DNA from: JADJOY01 sp016713535 [NCBI: Deltaproteobacteria bacterium]
GTDB taxonomy: Bacteria; JADJOY01
Reading direction: 5' to 3'
Length of the DNA stretch: 64,000 nt
Assembly (NCBI GenBank): GCA_016713535.1
Contig: JADJOY010000032.1
Span: 1 to 64,000, forward strand
Shown here: positions 1 through 12,427 of the stretch, piece after piece
Layout of the letters: every line of letters begins with the position of its first letter
Position numbering within the stretch: position 1 is the first letter of the stretch
Made by a program: the position numbers and the translations under genes
Notes under the pieces: model-generated
The model's input: only the letters and a program-made list of their open reading frames with translations
What the model was told of the DNA's origin: nothing
The model's database searches: none

Positions 1-80
1 CACGGCGCGATCGAGCCGGCGCGCTCCTGCGATATGATCGGCCGGCTCGCGTCGCCGATCGACGTGACGGCACCCGACCG

Positions 81-2857
<2,777 letters not shown>

Positions 2858-2878
2858 GTCCGTCCCCGGTGCGCGCGC

Positions 2879-5155
2879 ATGGCGATCTCGGGCTTCCCCG
2901 CGGCTGACGGCCGCCCTCGCCGGCCTCCCGCCGCTCCGGCGCCACATGGCGCGACCGCGTGGGTCGAGGAGGACCACTCCCCGCCGGAGCGAGAGACACG
3001 GGTGGACGTCGTCGAGTCGCCACAGGAGCTCACTGTCACGATCCATCGCGACCCGCGGCCGGACCCGGCCCTCGACGCCGCGCTCGCGGTGTGGGGCTGG
3101 CTCGAGGTCGCGCTGCTGGTGGGGGTCGCGCGGCTCGGCTTCGGGACCGCGGGCGCACCGAGCGTCGCGGCGAGCGCCGAGCCATGGCTGGTGGCGACGC
3201 TGCTGACCACGCTGGTCGTCGCGAGCGCGGCTGGCGCGCTCCTGATCCGCGTCCGATTCCGTCTCGCCGAGCACGAGGTGGTGCGCACCGACGCTCGGAC
3301 CGTGTGGGTCGAGCGCCACGCACCGCTCGAGGTCCACACCCGGGCGTTCGACCTCGAGCACATCCACGAGCTCCGGATCACCCGCCCGCGATCCGGCGAT
3401 CCGGCGCGGCTCCCGCGGCGCTGGTGGCCCGAGAGCCGGCTCGCGTTCGAGGTCGAGGGGCACACCACGCGCCTCGGCCGCGGGCTCGACGACGAGGAAG
3501 CGACCCGGGTGCTGGAGGCCCTCGCGCCCTGGCTGACCGCTGGCGAGGGCGGCGAGCGCCGGGTGGTCCCCTACGGCCCGGCGCTAGCGAGCGCGGTCCC
3601 GCCCGAGCTCGGCGAGGGTGGCGCGCGATGCAGCCGCTGTGGCGCCGAGCGAACGTTCGGTGGCGGTGCCGGCGAAGAGCTCGGTGAGCACGCGAGCGCG
3701 GGGATCGCATGGTGCGACGGTTGCGCGGCCTGGGTCGAGGTGCTGCGCGAGCCATCACCGCACGACGCCGCCGCCACCTCGAGCCAGGTCTCGGTGAATG
3801 CGGCGGACGAGGTCACCATGCTCGTGCTGACGCCCCGCCCCACCCTCGCCGCGCGTCTCCGTTCCGGCGCGGCGGTGCTCGGCTTCGGCGCCACCCTCGT
3901 CGCGGCGGTGAGCGCTCGCCATCGCCGCGCCGACGATCCCGGAGCCCGGGGTCCGCCTCGCTGTGCTCGCGATCGGTGTGACGAGCGCCACGGTCACCGC
4001 GCTCGCCGGGCTCACGTGGGCCCCTCGTGCGGCAAGCCCCACCGCATCCTGCTGACGCCCGACGGCATGCGGATCGAACGGCGGCGCGGGCCGTGGACGC
4101 GCGCGGTGCAGCTCGCCTACGAGCGCACCACGTCGCTCGACGCGCACCTGGGCGAGAAGCCCGCGGTGGTCGCGCGCATGGGTGCGGTCACGGTGACGAT
4201 CGCCGCGGGGCTGGGTGGCGCGGAGGCGCTCCGTCTCGCCGCCGCCCTGCGCTACCACGCCGCCCACGCGGCGTGGCGTGCTGGCCGCACGCCGGGCTGG
4301 GTGCCGAGGATGGAGCTCGCGTGCCGGCGCTGCGGCGAGGGGATCGAGCCGACGCGAGGGCCGCGCGGCGAGGCGCCCGACCCGGTTCGCTGCGAGCACT
4401 GCCAGCGGCTGTGGCCGCTCGCCGAGGCGCTCGCGCCGAGCCTCGCGCGGGTCGCGCTCGAGCCCGAGCTCTCCGACGACCTCGAGGTCTCGACGAGCCC
4501 CCTTCACGGGACCGTCGTGCGAGTGTGCAACGCGCCGCCGTGGCGGCGGCTCGGTGGATTCGTCCCCGCGCTGGTGCTCGGAGGCGGCGGGTGGATCGGG
4601 TTCCGGTGGCTACCGACGCTGGGCGTCACGAGCCTGCGGACGTGGTCGATGATCGCGGTGGGCTCCGGCGTGCTCCTCGCGCTGCGCGCGATCGCGATCG
4701 CCACCGTACGCGCGCACGAGCTCCGCACCAGCCACGACGCCCTCACGCTGCGGCGGGTGCGGTGGATCGGCTCGACGGCGCGGCGGATCGCCATCGAGCG
4801 CATCGCCGCGGTGGTGCGCCCGGTGCGAGGACGCCGCGCCGCCGAGGACGAGCCAGGGCGAGCGGCGGTGCGCCTCCTGATACGCCGGCGGCTACCGATC
4901 CCCGGCCTCGGTCCCGAGCGCATACGCCTCGGAGCGCACCTCGCCGCCCACGACCAGCTCTGGCTCGCGCGTACCCTCGACAAGCTGATCTTCGAGACCG
5001 CGTATCCACCCGAGACGCCGCCCCCAACCGCCACCGCGGCCACGCCCGCGGCGCACGTGGCGCGGACGCCGGACGGCGCGAGCGAGCCGGCGCCCGAAGA
5101 CCGCGTCGAGCCTGCACACGCCGACGTCGATCCCGCCGCCGAAGCTCACGGCTAA
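2879..5155 (+). CDS. Membrane protein with a triplicated module: TM hairpin, PH-like strand region, zinc ribbon
   Basis: No family recognised. About 758 residues fall into three similar modules. Module 1 (nt 3003-3740) has two TM helices, a beta-rich stretch and a CSRCG...CDGC zinc ribbon. Module 2 (3780-4420) has two TM helices, a beta stretch containing LLTPDGMRIERR, and CRRCG...CEHC. Module 3 (4450-5010) has two TM helices and a beta stretch but no ribbon. The order resembles membrane-anchored bacterial PH (bPH/DUF304-like) domains; this is an inference from layout. Between about 3910 and 4030 the TM pair of module 2 reads only in the next frame (ALAIAAPTIPEPGVRLAVLA), so two compensating indels are likely. 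The start is uncertain: ATG 2879 or GTG 3003. The gene lies 21 bp after the kinase-HEAT gene, probably in one transcript. Its TAA stop lies in the GCTAAC repeat that begins the next element. Confidence 0.7.
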   Translation: MAISGFPAADGRPRRPPAAPAPHGATAWVEEDHSPPERETRVDVVESPQELTVTIHRDPRPDPALDAALAVWGWLEVALLVGVARLGFGTAGAPSVAASAEPWLVATLLTTLVVASAAGALLIRVRFRLAEHEVVRTDARTVWVERHAPLEVHTRAFDLEHIHELRITRPRSGDPARLPRRWWPESRLAFEVEGHTTRLGRGLDDEEATRVLEALAPWLTAGEGGERRVVPYGPALASAVPPELGEGGARCSRCGAERTFGGGAGEELGEHASAGIAWCDGCAAWVEVLREPSPHDAAATSSQVSVNAADEVTMLVLTPRPTLAARLRSGAAVLGFGATLVAAVSARHRRADDPGARGPPRCARDRCDERHGHRARRAHVGPSCGKPHRILLTPDGMRIERRRGPWTRAVQLAYERTTSLDAHLGEKPAVVARMGAVTVTIAAGLGGAEALRLAAALRYHAAHAAWRAGRTPGWVPRMELACRRCGEGIEPTRGPRGEAPDPVRCEHCQRLWPLAEALAPSLARVALEPELSDDLEVSTSPLHGTVVRVCNAPPWRRLGGFVPALVLGGGGWIGFRWLPTLGVTSLRTWSMIAVGSGVLLALRAIAIATVRAHELRTSHDALTLRRVRWIGSTARRIAIERIAAVVRPVRGRRAAEDEPGRAAVRLLIRRRLPIPGLGPERIRLGAHLAAHDQLWLARTLDKLIFETAYPPETPPPTATAATPAAHVARTPDGASEPAPEDRVEPAHADVDPAAEAHG

Positions 5156-5334
5156 CAGGCTGCTGAAAAACTCGCAGGTGCGAGTTTTTCAGCGCCTGCG
5201 GATGTTTCCTCGGGGGTCTGTTCCAGACCCCCGCCCCGCAAAAAGCGCGGTTTTTGCGGGGCCCCACCCCCAAGTCGACTCGCTACACTCGTCGGTGCGC
5301 CTCTGGCGCAGCCCTTTTTCAGCAGCCTGCTAAC
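5151..5334. mobile_element. MITE-like palindromic element with terminal inverted repeats
   Basis: Perfect 14-bp terminal inverted repeats (AGGCTGCTGAAAAA at 5157-5170, complement at 5315-5328) are flanked by the direct repeat GCTAAC (5151-5156 and 5329-5334), like a target duplication. Inside are three perfect hairpins: 15-bp arms at 5162-5176 and 5179-5193; a 10-bp stem at 5211-5233 with loop TTC; an 11-bp stem at 5234-5261. A CCCACCCC box and a TGCGCC/GGCGCA hairpin follow. No transposase is encoded. The left copy of GCTAAC supplies the TAA stop of the upstream gene. The element can also serve as a terminator between converging genes. Confidence 0.7.
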
Positions 5335-5513
5335 CCGGATCATTCGTGAGGCGCCCTACTGCGGCCGCCGATCGTCGGCATCCTGGGGCGTACTCGCATT
5401 TCCGGTCCTCGACGTACTCCCGGTACGCCTGCGGACCGAAAACGCTGCGTTCGCCCCAATCCGCTCGACGCTTGGCGGCCTCGCTACGGGCTTCATGAAT
5501 GACCCGGGCTAAC
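5329..5513. mobile_element. Second MITE-like element abutting the first
   Basis: Imperfect terminal inverted repeats (CCCGGATCATTCGTGAG at 5334-5350, and the inverted match CTTCATGAATGACCCGGG at 5491-5508, 15 of 18 positions) bound about 175 bp. GCTAAC occurs on both sides (5329-5334, 5508-5513), so the two elements share the middle copy. The minus strand is open for about 57 codons, read as an extension of the hydrolase frame; I see no evidence that it is expressed. The right GCTAAC supplies the TAG stop of the hydrolase gene. Confidence 0.55.
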
Positions 5514-6255
5514 AGACGAACGAGCGGATGCACTCGACGTAGGGCCGCCCGCCCACGTCGACGGTGTCGTTGTGCCCCGCGCCCTCGATGGGCACGAAGC
5601 GCTTCGGCGCGTGGCACGCGTCGAAGAGCTTGCGGCCCATCGCGAACGGTACCAGCTCGTCCTCGGTGCCGTGCAGGACCAGCACCGGGCACGTCACGCG
5701 CCCGATCCTGGTGATCGAGTCGAAGATTCGCGGCACGACCGCGCGCGGCACCACCGGCATCGCCACCGCGGCCATGTCGGCGATCGACGTGAAGCTCGAC
5801 TCGACGACCAGCCGGTGCGCCTCGACCTGCGTGGCCAGCTCGATCGCCACCGCCCCGCCCAGGCTGCGCCCGAACAGGCTCACCCGCTTCGCCGGCACGC
5901 CGCGCTCGCGCACCAACCAGTCCCACGCCGCGCGCGCGTCGCGGTAGGCACCCGGCTCGGTCGGCTTGCCCTCGCTTCGCCCGTAGCCGCGGTAGTCGAA
6001 GATCAGCACCGCGATCCCGGCGTCGTGAAGCAGCTTCACGTTGTGGACGCGGTCGCCGATGTTGCCGGCGTTGCCGTGGCAGAAGAGCAGCACCGGCGCG
6101 TCCGCCCCGGCGGCAGGCACCCACCACCCGTGGATCCGCACCCGGTCGGAGGTCGTGAGCCACACGTCCTCGTAGGCGAGCGCCGCGTCCGCCGGCGTCC
6201 AGTCGAGACGGCGGGTGGGCTGGAAGACGAGCCCCTCCACGAGCCCCGTGAACAT
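5509..6255 (-). CDS. Alpha/beta hydrolase (ABHD13/Bem46-like)
   Basis: Serine hydrolase of 248 residues with the alpha/beta fold. It has the oxyanion-side motif FCHGNAGN, DYRGYGRSEG, nucleophile elbow GRSLGG, acid motif HGTEDELVP and a final His in GAGHND. The family includes ABHD12/13/17 and Bem46; substrates are usually lipids or small esters and cannot be told here. ATG 6255 is chosen because it lies 2 nt after the stop of the SDR gene, so the two are co-transcribed. No signal peptide is obvious. The stop codon TAG is part of a GCTAAC repeat. Confidence 0.85.
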   Translation of the reverse strand: MFTGLVEGLVFQPTRRLDWTPADAALAYEDVWLTTSDRVRIHGWWVPAAGADAPVLLFCHGNAGNIGDRVHNVKLLHDAGIAVLIFDYRGYGRSEGKPTEPGAYRDARAAWDWLVRERGVPAKRVSLFGRSLGGAVAIELATQVEAHRLVVESSFTSIADMAAVAMPVVPRAVVPRIFDSITRIGRVTCPVLVLHGTEDELVPFAMGRKLFDACHAPKRFVPIEGAGHNDTVDVGGRPYVECIRSFVC

Positions 6256-6257
6256 CC

Positions 6258-7055
6258 TCACTCGGTGAACTTCCGCGACGCGGCGCCCACGAAGCGCGCG
6301 GTCAGCCCGCGCGGAACCAACCGCATCCCCTCCCGGGTCAGGCGGTTGAGCGCACCCGGGATGTGGACGATCTCGCCGCGCTCGATCGCGGCGAGCGCCG
6401 AGTCCACGACCGCCTCGGCGCTCATCCACGCCAGCGCCGGCACGTGCCCGATCCGCATGTTGGCTCGGCTCTGGAACTCGGTGCGCGTGAAGCCCGGGCA
6501 GAGGGCCATCACGCGCACGCCCGTGGCGCGGGCCTCCTCGGCGACGGACTCGCTGAGTGAGATCACGAACGCCTTGGTGGCGCTGTAGGTGGCCGTGTAA
6601 GGCCCCGGCGCGAGCCCCGCCATCGACGCGACGTTCACGATCCGGCCCCGCTTTCGCTCGAGCATCGGCGGTAGCGCGGCGCGGGTGAGGCGCGCGAGGG
6701 TCACCACGTTGAGCTCGACCTGGTCGATCTCCTTCTGAGGCGGCAGGCGCGCGAACTCCCCCACCGTGCCGAAGCCGGCGTTGTTGACCAGGTAGTCGAC
6801 ACCGCGCGCGACACGCTCGGCCGCCCGCTCCCGCCCCGTCGCATGGCTCAGGTCCACCGCCAGCACCTCGCTCGCCGCGCCGTGGTCGACCTCGAGCGTC
6901 TCGGCCAAGACCGTGAGACGAGCCTTGTCCCGCGCCACCAGCACCAGGTCGTGCCCGTGCGCCGCGAGCCGCTCCGCGAACACGGCCCCGAGCCCCGCCG
7001 AGGCGCCGGTCACGAGCGCGACCGGGCGCGCCTCCCCCCTCTTCGTCGCCGCCAT
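6258..7055 (-). CDS. Short-chain dehydrogenase/reductase
   Basis: Classical SDR of 265 residues: NAD(P)-binding GASAGLG near residue 17, NNAG, catalytic Ser in NVASMAG, and YSATK with catalytic Tyr and Lys. An ARD sequence after strand 2 (LVARDKARL) suggests NADP(H) preference. The C-terminal tail resembles DltE/YqjQ-type SDRs. ATG 7055 is preceded by GGGGAGG at good spacing. The gene is first in a pair with the alpha/beta hydrolase and divergent from the aldehyde dehydrogenase, which suggests carbonyl or lipid metabolism but fixes no substrate. Confidence 0.88.
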   Translation of the reverse strand: MAATKRGEARPVALVTGASAGLGAVFAERLAAHGHDLVLVARDKARLTVLAETLEVDHGAASEVLAVDLSHATGRERAAERVARGVDYLVNNAGFGTVGEFARLPPQKEIDQVELNVVTLARLTRAALPPMLERKRGRIVNVASMAGLAPGPYTATYSATKAFVISLSESVAEEARATGVRVMALCPGFTRTEFQSRANMRIGHVPALAWMSAEAVVDSALAAIERGEIVHIPGALNRLTREGMRLVPRGLTARFVGAASRKFTE

Positions 7056-7172
7056 CGGACCTCCCCTGCCGCGCGTTTTCCGCGCTCCGGACCGCATGGT
7101 ATGCCTAACGTCGCTCCAAAGCCGAGTGAACCGACACCCGCGCGCCGTCCGCGCGCGCGAGGGAGGAATGTC

Positions 7173-8723
7173 ATGGGCGAGGCCGTCCGCAAGCTCGAAC
7201 CCGAGCGTCCCGTCATCGAGAGCTTCAATCCCGCGACCGGCGAGAAGATCGGCGAAGTGCCGTCGATGAGCGAGTCGGAGGCCGTCGACGCGATGCGCCG
7301 CGTCCAGGCCGCGCAGAAGAAGTGGGCGAAGACCTCGTTCGGCGAGCGCGCCGAGAAGGTGCTCGCGTTCCGCCAGCAGATCCTCGACCACATCGACGAG
7401 CTGGCCGAGCTCATCACCAAGGAGAACGGCAAGACCAAGCAGGAAGCGATCAGCATGGAGCTCATGCCGGTCGCCGACCTCGCGACCTACTTCGCGAAGC
7501 GGGCCGAGAAGATCCTGTCGCGGCAGCCCATCAAGATGCACCTGCTCAAGCACAAGCGCAGCTACATCCACTACCGGCCGCGCGGCACGGTGCTCATCAT
7601 CTCGCCGTGGAACTTCCCGTTCTCGATCACCTTCGGCGAGGTGTGCATGGCGCTCATGGCGGGCAACGGCGTCGCCATCAAGCCGGCGAGCCTCACCCCG
7701 CTCATCATCACCCGCGGCGCCAAGCTCTTCTACGACGCGGGCCTCGACCCCGACCTGGTGCAGGTCGTGACCGCGCCTGGCCGCGTGGCGTCGAAGATGA
7801 TCGAGACCGGCCTCGCCAACTACGTGAACTTCACGGGCTCCGTCGAGACCGGCAAGAAGGTCTCCGAGCTGTGCGGCAAGATGCTGATCCCGTGCTCGAT
7901 GGAGCTCGGCGGCAAGGACGCCCTCATCGCCTGCGAGGACGCCGACCTCGAGCGCACCGCGCGCGGCGTGGTGTGGGGCGGGTTCGCGAACGCCGGTCAG
8001 GTGTGTGCTTCGGTCGAGCGCGTCTACGCCGTCGGCAAGATCTACGAGCCGCTGGTGAAGCGGGTCGTCGAGCTCACCAACGAGCTGCGCATGGGCAACC
8101 CGCTCGACGACAAGACCGACGTCGGCGCGATGTGCGACCTCGGCCAGCTCGAGATCGTCGACAAGCAGGTCAAGGCGGCACTCGCTTCGGGCGCCAAGGC
8201 GCTCACCGGCGGCAAGCGGCCGGAGGGCAAGGGCCAGTTCTATCCGCCCACCGTGCTCGTCGACGTCAACGAGGGGATGGAGGCGATCTACGACGAGACC
8301 TTCGGGCCGACGCTGCCGATCATGAAGGTCGCGAGCGAGGAGGAGGCGATCCAGCGCGCCAACACCTCGCGCTTCGGCCTCAACGCCTACGTCTTCACCG
8401 CCGACGTCGCCAAGGGCCGCCGCATCGCCGAGCAGCTCGAGGCGGGCACGATCATGATCAACGACGTGCTCTACACCCATGCGGCGCCCGAGACGCCGTG
8501 GGGCGGCGTGAAGGAGTCCGGAGTGGGCCGCGTGCACTCGGACGAGGGTCTGCGCGGACTGTGCGAGGGCTACCACATCAACTATCCGGTGATGTCGACC
8601 GGCAAGAGCGAGCTCTTCTGGTACCCGTACAGCGGCGCCCGCTACAAGCTGCTCCGCAACGTGACTCGAGGGCTCTTCTCGAGCGGCGTAGGCCGCAAGC
8701 TGAACGCGTTCCTGGGGCGTTGA
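7173..8723 (+). CDS. NAD(P)-dependent aldehyde dehydrogenase
   Basis: Aldehyde dehydrogenase superfamily, 516 residues. It oxidises an aldehyde to the acid through a thioester. It has PWNFPF near the cofactor site, FTGSVETGKK, the general base Glu in MELGGKD, and catalytic Cys near residue 278 in GQVCASVERV, then DETFGP and APETPWGGVKESG. A C-terminal extension of about 35 residues (WYPYSGARYKLLRN) goes beyond the usual end, as in some membrane-associated members. ATG 7173 follows GGGAGGAA at good spacing. It is divergent from the SDR/hydrolase pair; 7056-7172 holds both promoters. The substrate cannot be told. Confidence 0.9.
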   Translation: MGEAVRKLEPERPVIESFNPATGEKIGEVPSMSESEAVDAMRRVQAAQKKWAKTSFGERAEKVLAFRQQILDHIDELAELITKENGKTKQEAISMELMPVADLATYFAKRAEKILSRQPIKMHLLKHKRSYIHYRPRGTVLIISPWNFPFSITFGEVCMALMAGNGVAIKPASLTPLIITRGAKLFYDAGLDPDLVQVVTAPGRVASKMIETGLANYVNFTGSVETGKKVSELCGKMLIPCSMELGGKDALIACEDADLERTARGVVWGGFANAGQVCASVERVYAVGKIYEPLVKRVVELTNELRMGNPLDDKTDVGAMCDLGQLEIVDKQVKAALASGAKALTGGKRPEGKGQFYPPTVLVDVNEGMEAIYDETFGPTLPIMKVASEEEAIQRANTSRFGLNAYVFTADVAKGRRIAEQLEAGTIMINDVLYTHAAPETPWGGVKESGVGRVHSDEGLRGLCEGYHINYPVMSTGKSELFWYPYSGARYKLLRNVTRGLFSSGVGRKLNAFLGR

Positions 8724-9195
8724 GTTTTTGCGGGGGCTGTTCCAGACCCCCGCGCTGGGCTTCCTCGCGGTCTTCCCAAGACCCCGCCGTCCGGAGTGAA
8801 TCCGGACGGGGCCCCACCCTGGATCCGGCGCGGCAATGCGCCGCGCGCCGCCGGCGCGAGTCGATCGCGGGTCTGGACTCGCACCGGTCCCGGCGGGTCC
8901 CACCCCCGAGGCACTCGCCTCGCTCGTGGCGTCGCGCTGCGGCTGTGAATCTTTCCATCGGGGTCGCACACGGAAGCGCGGAGGCCCGGCGACGGGGGAT
9001 GGAACCGCGTCGCTACGATGGATTTCGTAGCGCGGGGGGCTCCGTCCCCCCGCCCGTGTCTCTTCGGGGTCTTTCCAAGACCCCCGTCCGCCGGCGGGCC
9101 GACGCTCGAAGCGGCTCCGCTTCCGCTCGCTCAAGGCCAGTGCCGCGTCGGGACGAGCCGAGGGCCGCGACGACTTCTCCGGACGCGCGGCTCCC
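8724..9195. repeat. Intergenic hairpin repeats between converging genes
   Basis: No gene is supported here. H1 at 8730-8753 (GCGGGGG...CCCCCGC around CTGTTCCAG) is followed by a small GGTCTT hairpin near 8770, then H2 at 8787-8809 (stem CCGTCCGGA, loop GTGAA), then the CCCACCC box. A second part at about 8895-9050 is closely similar to 19941-20090. It includes CCCACCCCCGAGGCACTCG, GGCGACGGGGGATGGAA and the palindrome GCGGGGGG/CCCCCCGC. A GGGGTCTT hairpin ends near 9085. The run may terminate transcription from both sides. Small ORFs here are products of the repeats. Confidence 0.8.
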
Positions 9196-10854
9196 TCAGG
9201 CGGCGCGGAGCTGCGCCGGGTCGCCCGGCTCGATCCCCACGGCCTCTCCGCGGGCCGCGCGGAACGCCAGCTCGGCCACCTTGGCGCGCGGATCGACCTG
9301 CCCACCGTCGGACCGGAATCGCGCCACCTGGTGATCGAGCTCGGCGGCCATGCCGCGCAGCTCGCTCGCCGCATCGCGTACATCATCCGCGCCACGCAAG
9401 GTGACCTGCGCGGCGTGCGCCACCTCCGTCACGGTGCTCTCGATCTGGGTCGCCCCCCGTGCCGCATTCGACACGTGCCGCGTGATCTCGTGGGTAGTGG
9501 CGCTCTGCTCTTCGACCGCGCTGGCTATCGAGCTCTGACGATCACGGATCTGCCCGATCACCCCCGCGATCTGCTCGATCGCGCCGACGGCTCCCGCACT
9601 GCTGCTCTGGATCGCGCGCACCCGCGCCCCGATGTCGTCGGTCGCCGCCGCCGTCTGCTTCGCCAGCTCCTTGACCTCGTTGGCCACCACCGCGAAGCCC
9701 TTGCCCGCCTCGCCCGCGCGGGCCGCCTCGATCGTCGCGTTCAGGGCCAGCAGGTTGGTCTGCTCGGCGATCGAGGTGATGAGCTTGATCACGTTGCCGA
9801 TCTCCGCGCTGGAACGGCCGAGCTCTTGCATCGCCTCGTGGGTGTGGGTGGCGACCTCGACCGCCTCCTGCGCCACGGTCGAGGCCTGCCCGGCGTTGCT
9901 GGCGATCTCGCGGATGCTGGCGTCCATCTGCTCGGCCGCGGCCGCCAGGGTGTGCAGGCTGGTGTTCACCTCCGCCGCGATCGACGAGGCCGTGGTCACC
10001 TGCGATGCGGTCGACTCGCTCGACGAGTGCATGCCCTGACTCACGTTCGCGAGCCCGCCCGCCGAACCCGACACCCGCGTCGAGACGTCAGCGATGCGGT
10101 CGATGGTGCCACGCAGCGATTTCACGAAGCCGTCGAACGCGCGCGTCAGGTCGCCGATCTCGTCGCCGCGCTGGTCGTTGAACAGGGTGTGGATGTCGGC
10201 GCGTTCGAGCTGCTCGGCGACCTTGCGGATCGGCGCGACGACGACCCGCCGGAGCCCCACCGCGACGGCGCCCAGCACGACCACCAGCACCGCACCGAGC
10301 ACCGATACGAGGACGGTGGCGCGGCCGAGGTCCGCGACCATGGCCGCATGCGCCAGCTCGGACCGCTCCTCGATGCCGCTCGCGACCTTGGCGACGCTCT
10401 CCACCGTCGCGCCACAGATCCGGTCGTACTCCTCCATCACACGATTGCCGTCCGCGGCGCCACGCGAATAGGCGTCGACCATGCGCCGGCCCACGTCCTG
10501 GATCCGCGTGAGGTCGGCCGCGATCTCGTCGAGTTGCGCTCGCAGTTGCCCCGCGCCGTCCTCGGCCTTGCGCAGTGCGGCGATCGCCGCGTTCGCCCGC
10601 TGCGACGCCGCGGACGCCTCGTCGAGTGCGCCGGCCTCGCGGGTCAACGAGGCGTCGGTCAGGAACTGCCAGACGTTCGCGACCTCCAGGCGGAGCTCGT
10701 TCGCGGCCTCGGTCCGGGCGAGCTCGACCTCGAGGCGCTCGGCACCGGCCCGTGACGCCATCATGGTCCGCACCGAGAACCCGATCGCGAGCAGGGCCAC
10801 CCCGCCCAGCACCGCGAAGCTCGCATTGCTCTTCGCACCCAGCGTCCAGCGCAT
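9196..10854 (-). CDS. Methyl-accepting chemotaxis protein
   Basis: Chemoreceptor of 552 residues. TM1 near residues 11-30; a helical extracytoplasmic sensor (probably four-helix bundle) to about 175; TM2 near 180-205; then a HAMP domain ([10 protein letters not shown]...[11 protein letters not shown]). The cytoplasmic signalling domain carries the conserved hairpin tip [19 protein letters not shown] and [15 protein letters not shown]. It passes a ligand signal to CheA/CheW, none of which are in the window. ATG 10854 follows GAGGAGG. There is no CheR-tethering pentapeptide at the end. The gene lies 50 bp after the porin gene on the same strand, so the two may be co-transcribed. Confidence 0.93.
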   Translation of the reverse strand: MRWTLGAKSNASFAVLGGVALLAIGFSVRTMMASRAGAERLEVELARTEAANELRLEVANVWQFLTDASLTREAGALDEASAASQRANAAIAALRKAEDGAGQLRAQLDEIAADLTRIQDVGRRMVDAYSRGAADGNRVMEEYDRICGATVESVAKVASGIEERSELAHAAMVADLGRATVLVSVLGAVLVVVLGAVAVGLRRVVVAPIRKVAEQLERADIHTLFNDQRGDEIGDLTRAFDGFVKSLRGTIDRIADVSTRVSGSAGGLANVSQGMHSSSESTASQVTTASSIAAEVNTSLHTLAAAAEQMDASIREIASNAGQASTVAQEAVEVATHTHEAMQELGRSSAEIGNVIKLITSIAEQTNLLALNATIEAARAGEAGKGFAVVANEVKELAKQTAAATDDIGARVRAIQSSSAGAVGAIEQIAGVIGQIRDRQSSIASAVEEQSATTHEITRHVSNAARGATQIESTVTEVAHAAQVTLRGADDVRDAASELRGMAAELDHQVARFRSDGGQVDPRAKVAELAFRAARGEAVGIEPGDPAQLRAA

Positions 10855-10904
10855 CGTCGCCTCCTCGAGCTCGGTCGCGCCACCGGCGACCGGATCTCGT
10901 GTTC

Positions 10905-12218
10905 TCACAGGTTGAGCGTCACCCGCACGGTTCCCACCCACGCATCGCGCGCGGTGGGGTCGCCGAGCGGGCTCGTGATCCACTGCAGGTCGGGCTGCAC
11001 GACGAGCCAGCCCGCGAGCGGTGCCGCGTAATAGATCTCGACCGCGACCTCGTGATCGCGCGGGGTCGGCGGATCGAGCGCGTCGCCTGCGCTCACCCAG
11101 CTCGCGCCCACGCCGAGCTCGTCCTCGTCGCGTCCCGCGATCGGCCCCCGCCACGCGAGACCGCCTCCGAGGTGCGCCTCGATGGGCGAGGTGGACGGCT
11201 CCGTCCAGCCCCACATCCCGAACGCCACGAGACCCTGCGGGTCGCCCGGCTCGTCGAGCTCCTTCCACAGCCGCTGGTCGAGGACCGCATACGCGCCACG
11301 GGTTCCGTGGTGGTGTTCGAACGCACCGTTCGCGCTGGTGACGTCGAAGCCGCCGTCGAGATACCAACCGCCGAGCGCCAGCCGTCCCATGCCGTCTTCG
11401 CCCCAGCGCATGCCCGCCTCGCCGATGGTGAAGAGCTCGACGTGGCCGGTGAGCGCGGTCCGCGGGCCGCACGAGCCGGTGTGGACGCCACGGTAAGACG
11501 CGCCGTCGTACACGCCGACTCCGGCGTACGCCCACGACACCGGCGAGAGGAACACGGTCACCGAGCTCGCCGGATCCGGATAGGTCGGCATCGGCGTCGT
11601 CGGGCTCATGCCCATCGACGACTGCAGGAAGCCTGCGGCGTTCTCGGCGAACCCGAACTCGGTGTTGGCGTCGACCTTCCCGACCTTGATGCGAAGCCGA
11701 TCCTCGAAGAGCACGACCTCGAGCCAGAGCTCGGAGAGCTGCGCGAGCTCGCGCGCGTCGATGCTCGAGTACCCCTGGATGTCGCCGACGTCCTCCGAGC
11801 CGTTGTCGCCGACGAGGGCCTGGAAGTCGGCGAAGGCCGTGACTCCCTCGAGCCCCCCCAGGCGCTCGAGATCGACACGCAGCGCCAGGTCGAAGAGGGC
11901 ACGCCCGGCGCCGCGCTCTTCGAGCCCGCCGTCGAGCACTCGCGACAGGTCACTCGTGACGCTGCCCTCGAACGCCACGCCGTGCTCGTCGGCGGCGGTG
12001 CGCACGGCGAGCCACGTGCCGGTGAGGGCGTCGCCATCCCACCACTCGGCGAAGGCCGACGGCGGGGTCGCGTCGTTCTCGGCCCCGTCTGCTCGAGCCG
12101 GCGGTGGCCGCGACGCGGCGCACGCCACGAGCACCCCGAGCGCGAGCCAGGCGGCGCGGTGGGCGGAGCGCCGACGAGCGCGCGCGATCCGCGGGATCGA
12201 GCAGAGTGGAACCGGCAT
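10905..12218 (-). CDS. OprB-like carbohydrate porin family outer-membrane protein
   Basis: Exported protein of 437 residues. A signal sequence runs to about residue 40 ([12 protein letters not shown]...ARADG). The body is rich in alternating aromatic strands. Features of the carbohydrate-selective porin OprB family include the early GTWLAVR, the central [20 protein letters not shown] and SYQ-like strand ends, finishing in VRVTLNL. It probably forms an outer-membrane beta barrel for sugars or other small solutes. The start at ATG 12218 is chosen for the charged region before the signal helix; upstream in-frame residues look non-coding. Directly upstream of a chemoreceptor, it may belong to a nutrient uptake and sensing unit (inference). 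Confidence 0.75.
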   Translation of the reverse strand: MPVPLCSIPRIARARRRSAHRAAWLALGVLVACAASRPPPARADGAENDATPPSAFAEWWDGDALTGTWLAVRTAADEHGVAFEGSVTSDLSRVLDGGLEERGAGRALFDLALRVDLERLGGLEGVTAFADFQALVGDNGSEDVGDIQGYSSIDARELAQLSELWLEVVLFEDRLRIKVGKVDANTEFGFAENAAGFLQSSMGMSPTTPMPTYPDPASSVTVFLSPVSWAYAGVGVYDGASYRGVHTGSCGPRTALTGHVELFTIGEAGMRWGEDGMGRLALGGWYLDGGFDVTSANGAFEHHHGTRGAYAVLDQRLWKELDEPGDPQGLVAFGMWGWTEPSTSPIEAHLGGGLAWRGPIAGRDEDELGVGASWVSAGDALDPPTPRDHEVAVEIYYAAPLAGWLVVQPDLQWITSPLGDPTARDAWVGTVRVTLNL

Positions 12219-12315
12219 GTCGGCCGGCGACTGTGCAAGGCATGCGCCGCGAGCACCGATCGCGCCCACGCACGGACGGCGCGCCCTCGTCCCGGGAAAA
12301 CACGGCGCCCGTACC

Positions 12316-12385
12316 GCCACGGCGGCGAAAATCCGCCGCTACGTACCCGCCGGACTCCCCTTCCCCGGCAAGAATTGCCGGCGGT
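12316..12385. terminator. Hairpins between porin promoter side and zinc-ribbon gene
   Basis: Two palindromes lie in the gap 12219-12427. One is GGCGG/CCGCC around CGAAAAT, near 12327-12345. The other is a perfect 7-bp stem CCGGCAA/TTGCCGG with loop GAA, near 12365-12381. The second sits about 45 bp after the stop of the zinc-ribbon gene and is a reasonable terminator for it, although no T-run follows. Confidence 0.4.
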
Positions 12386-12427
12386 TCGGCGAGCGACGGG
12401 TTGCCCAGGCGGGGCCGCCCGCCGTGC

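Noticed and set aside
5330-5508. Extension of the alpha/beta hydrolase through the second MITE-like element
   Set aside because: That reading is in a different frame from the hydrolase motifs and belongs to the repeat.
8642-9195. Possible genes in the spacer after the aldehyde dehydrogenase
   Set aside because: All ORFs there overlap hairpin repeats and are low-complexity Arg/Ser/Pro text.
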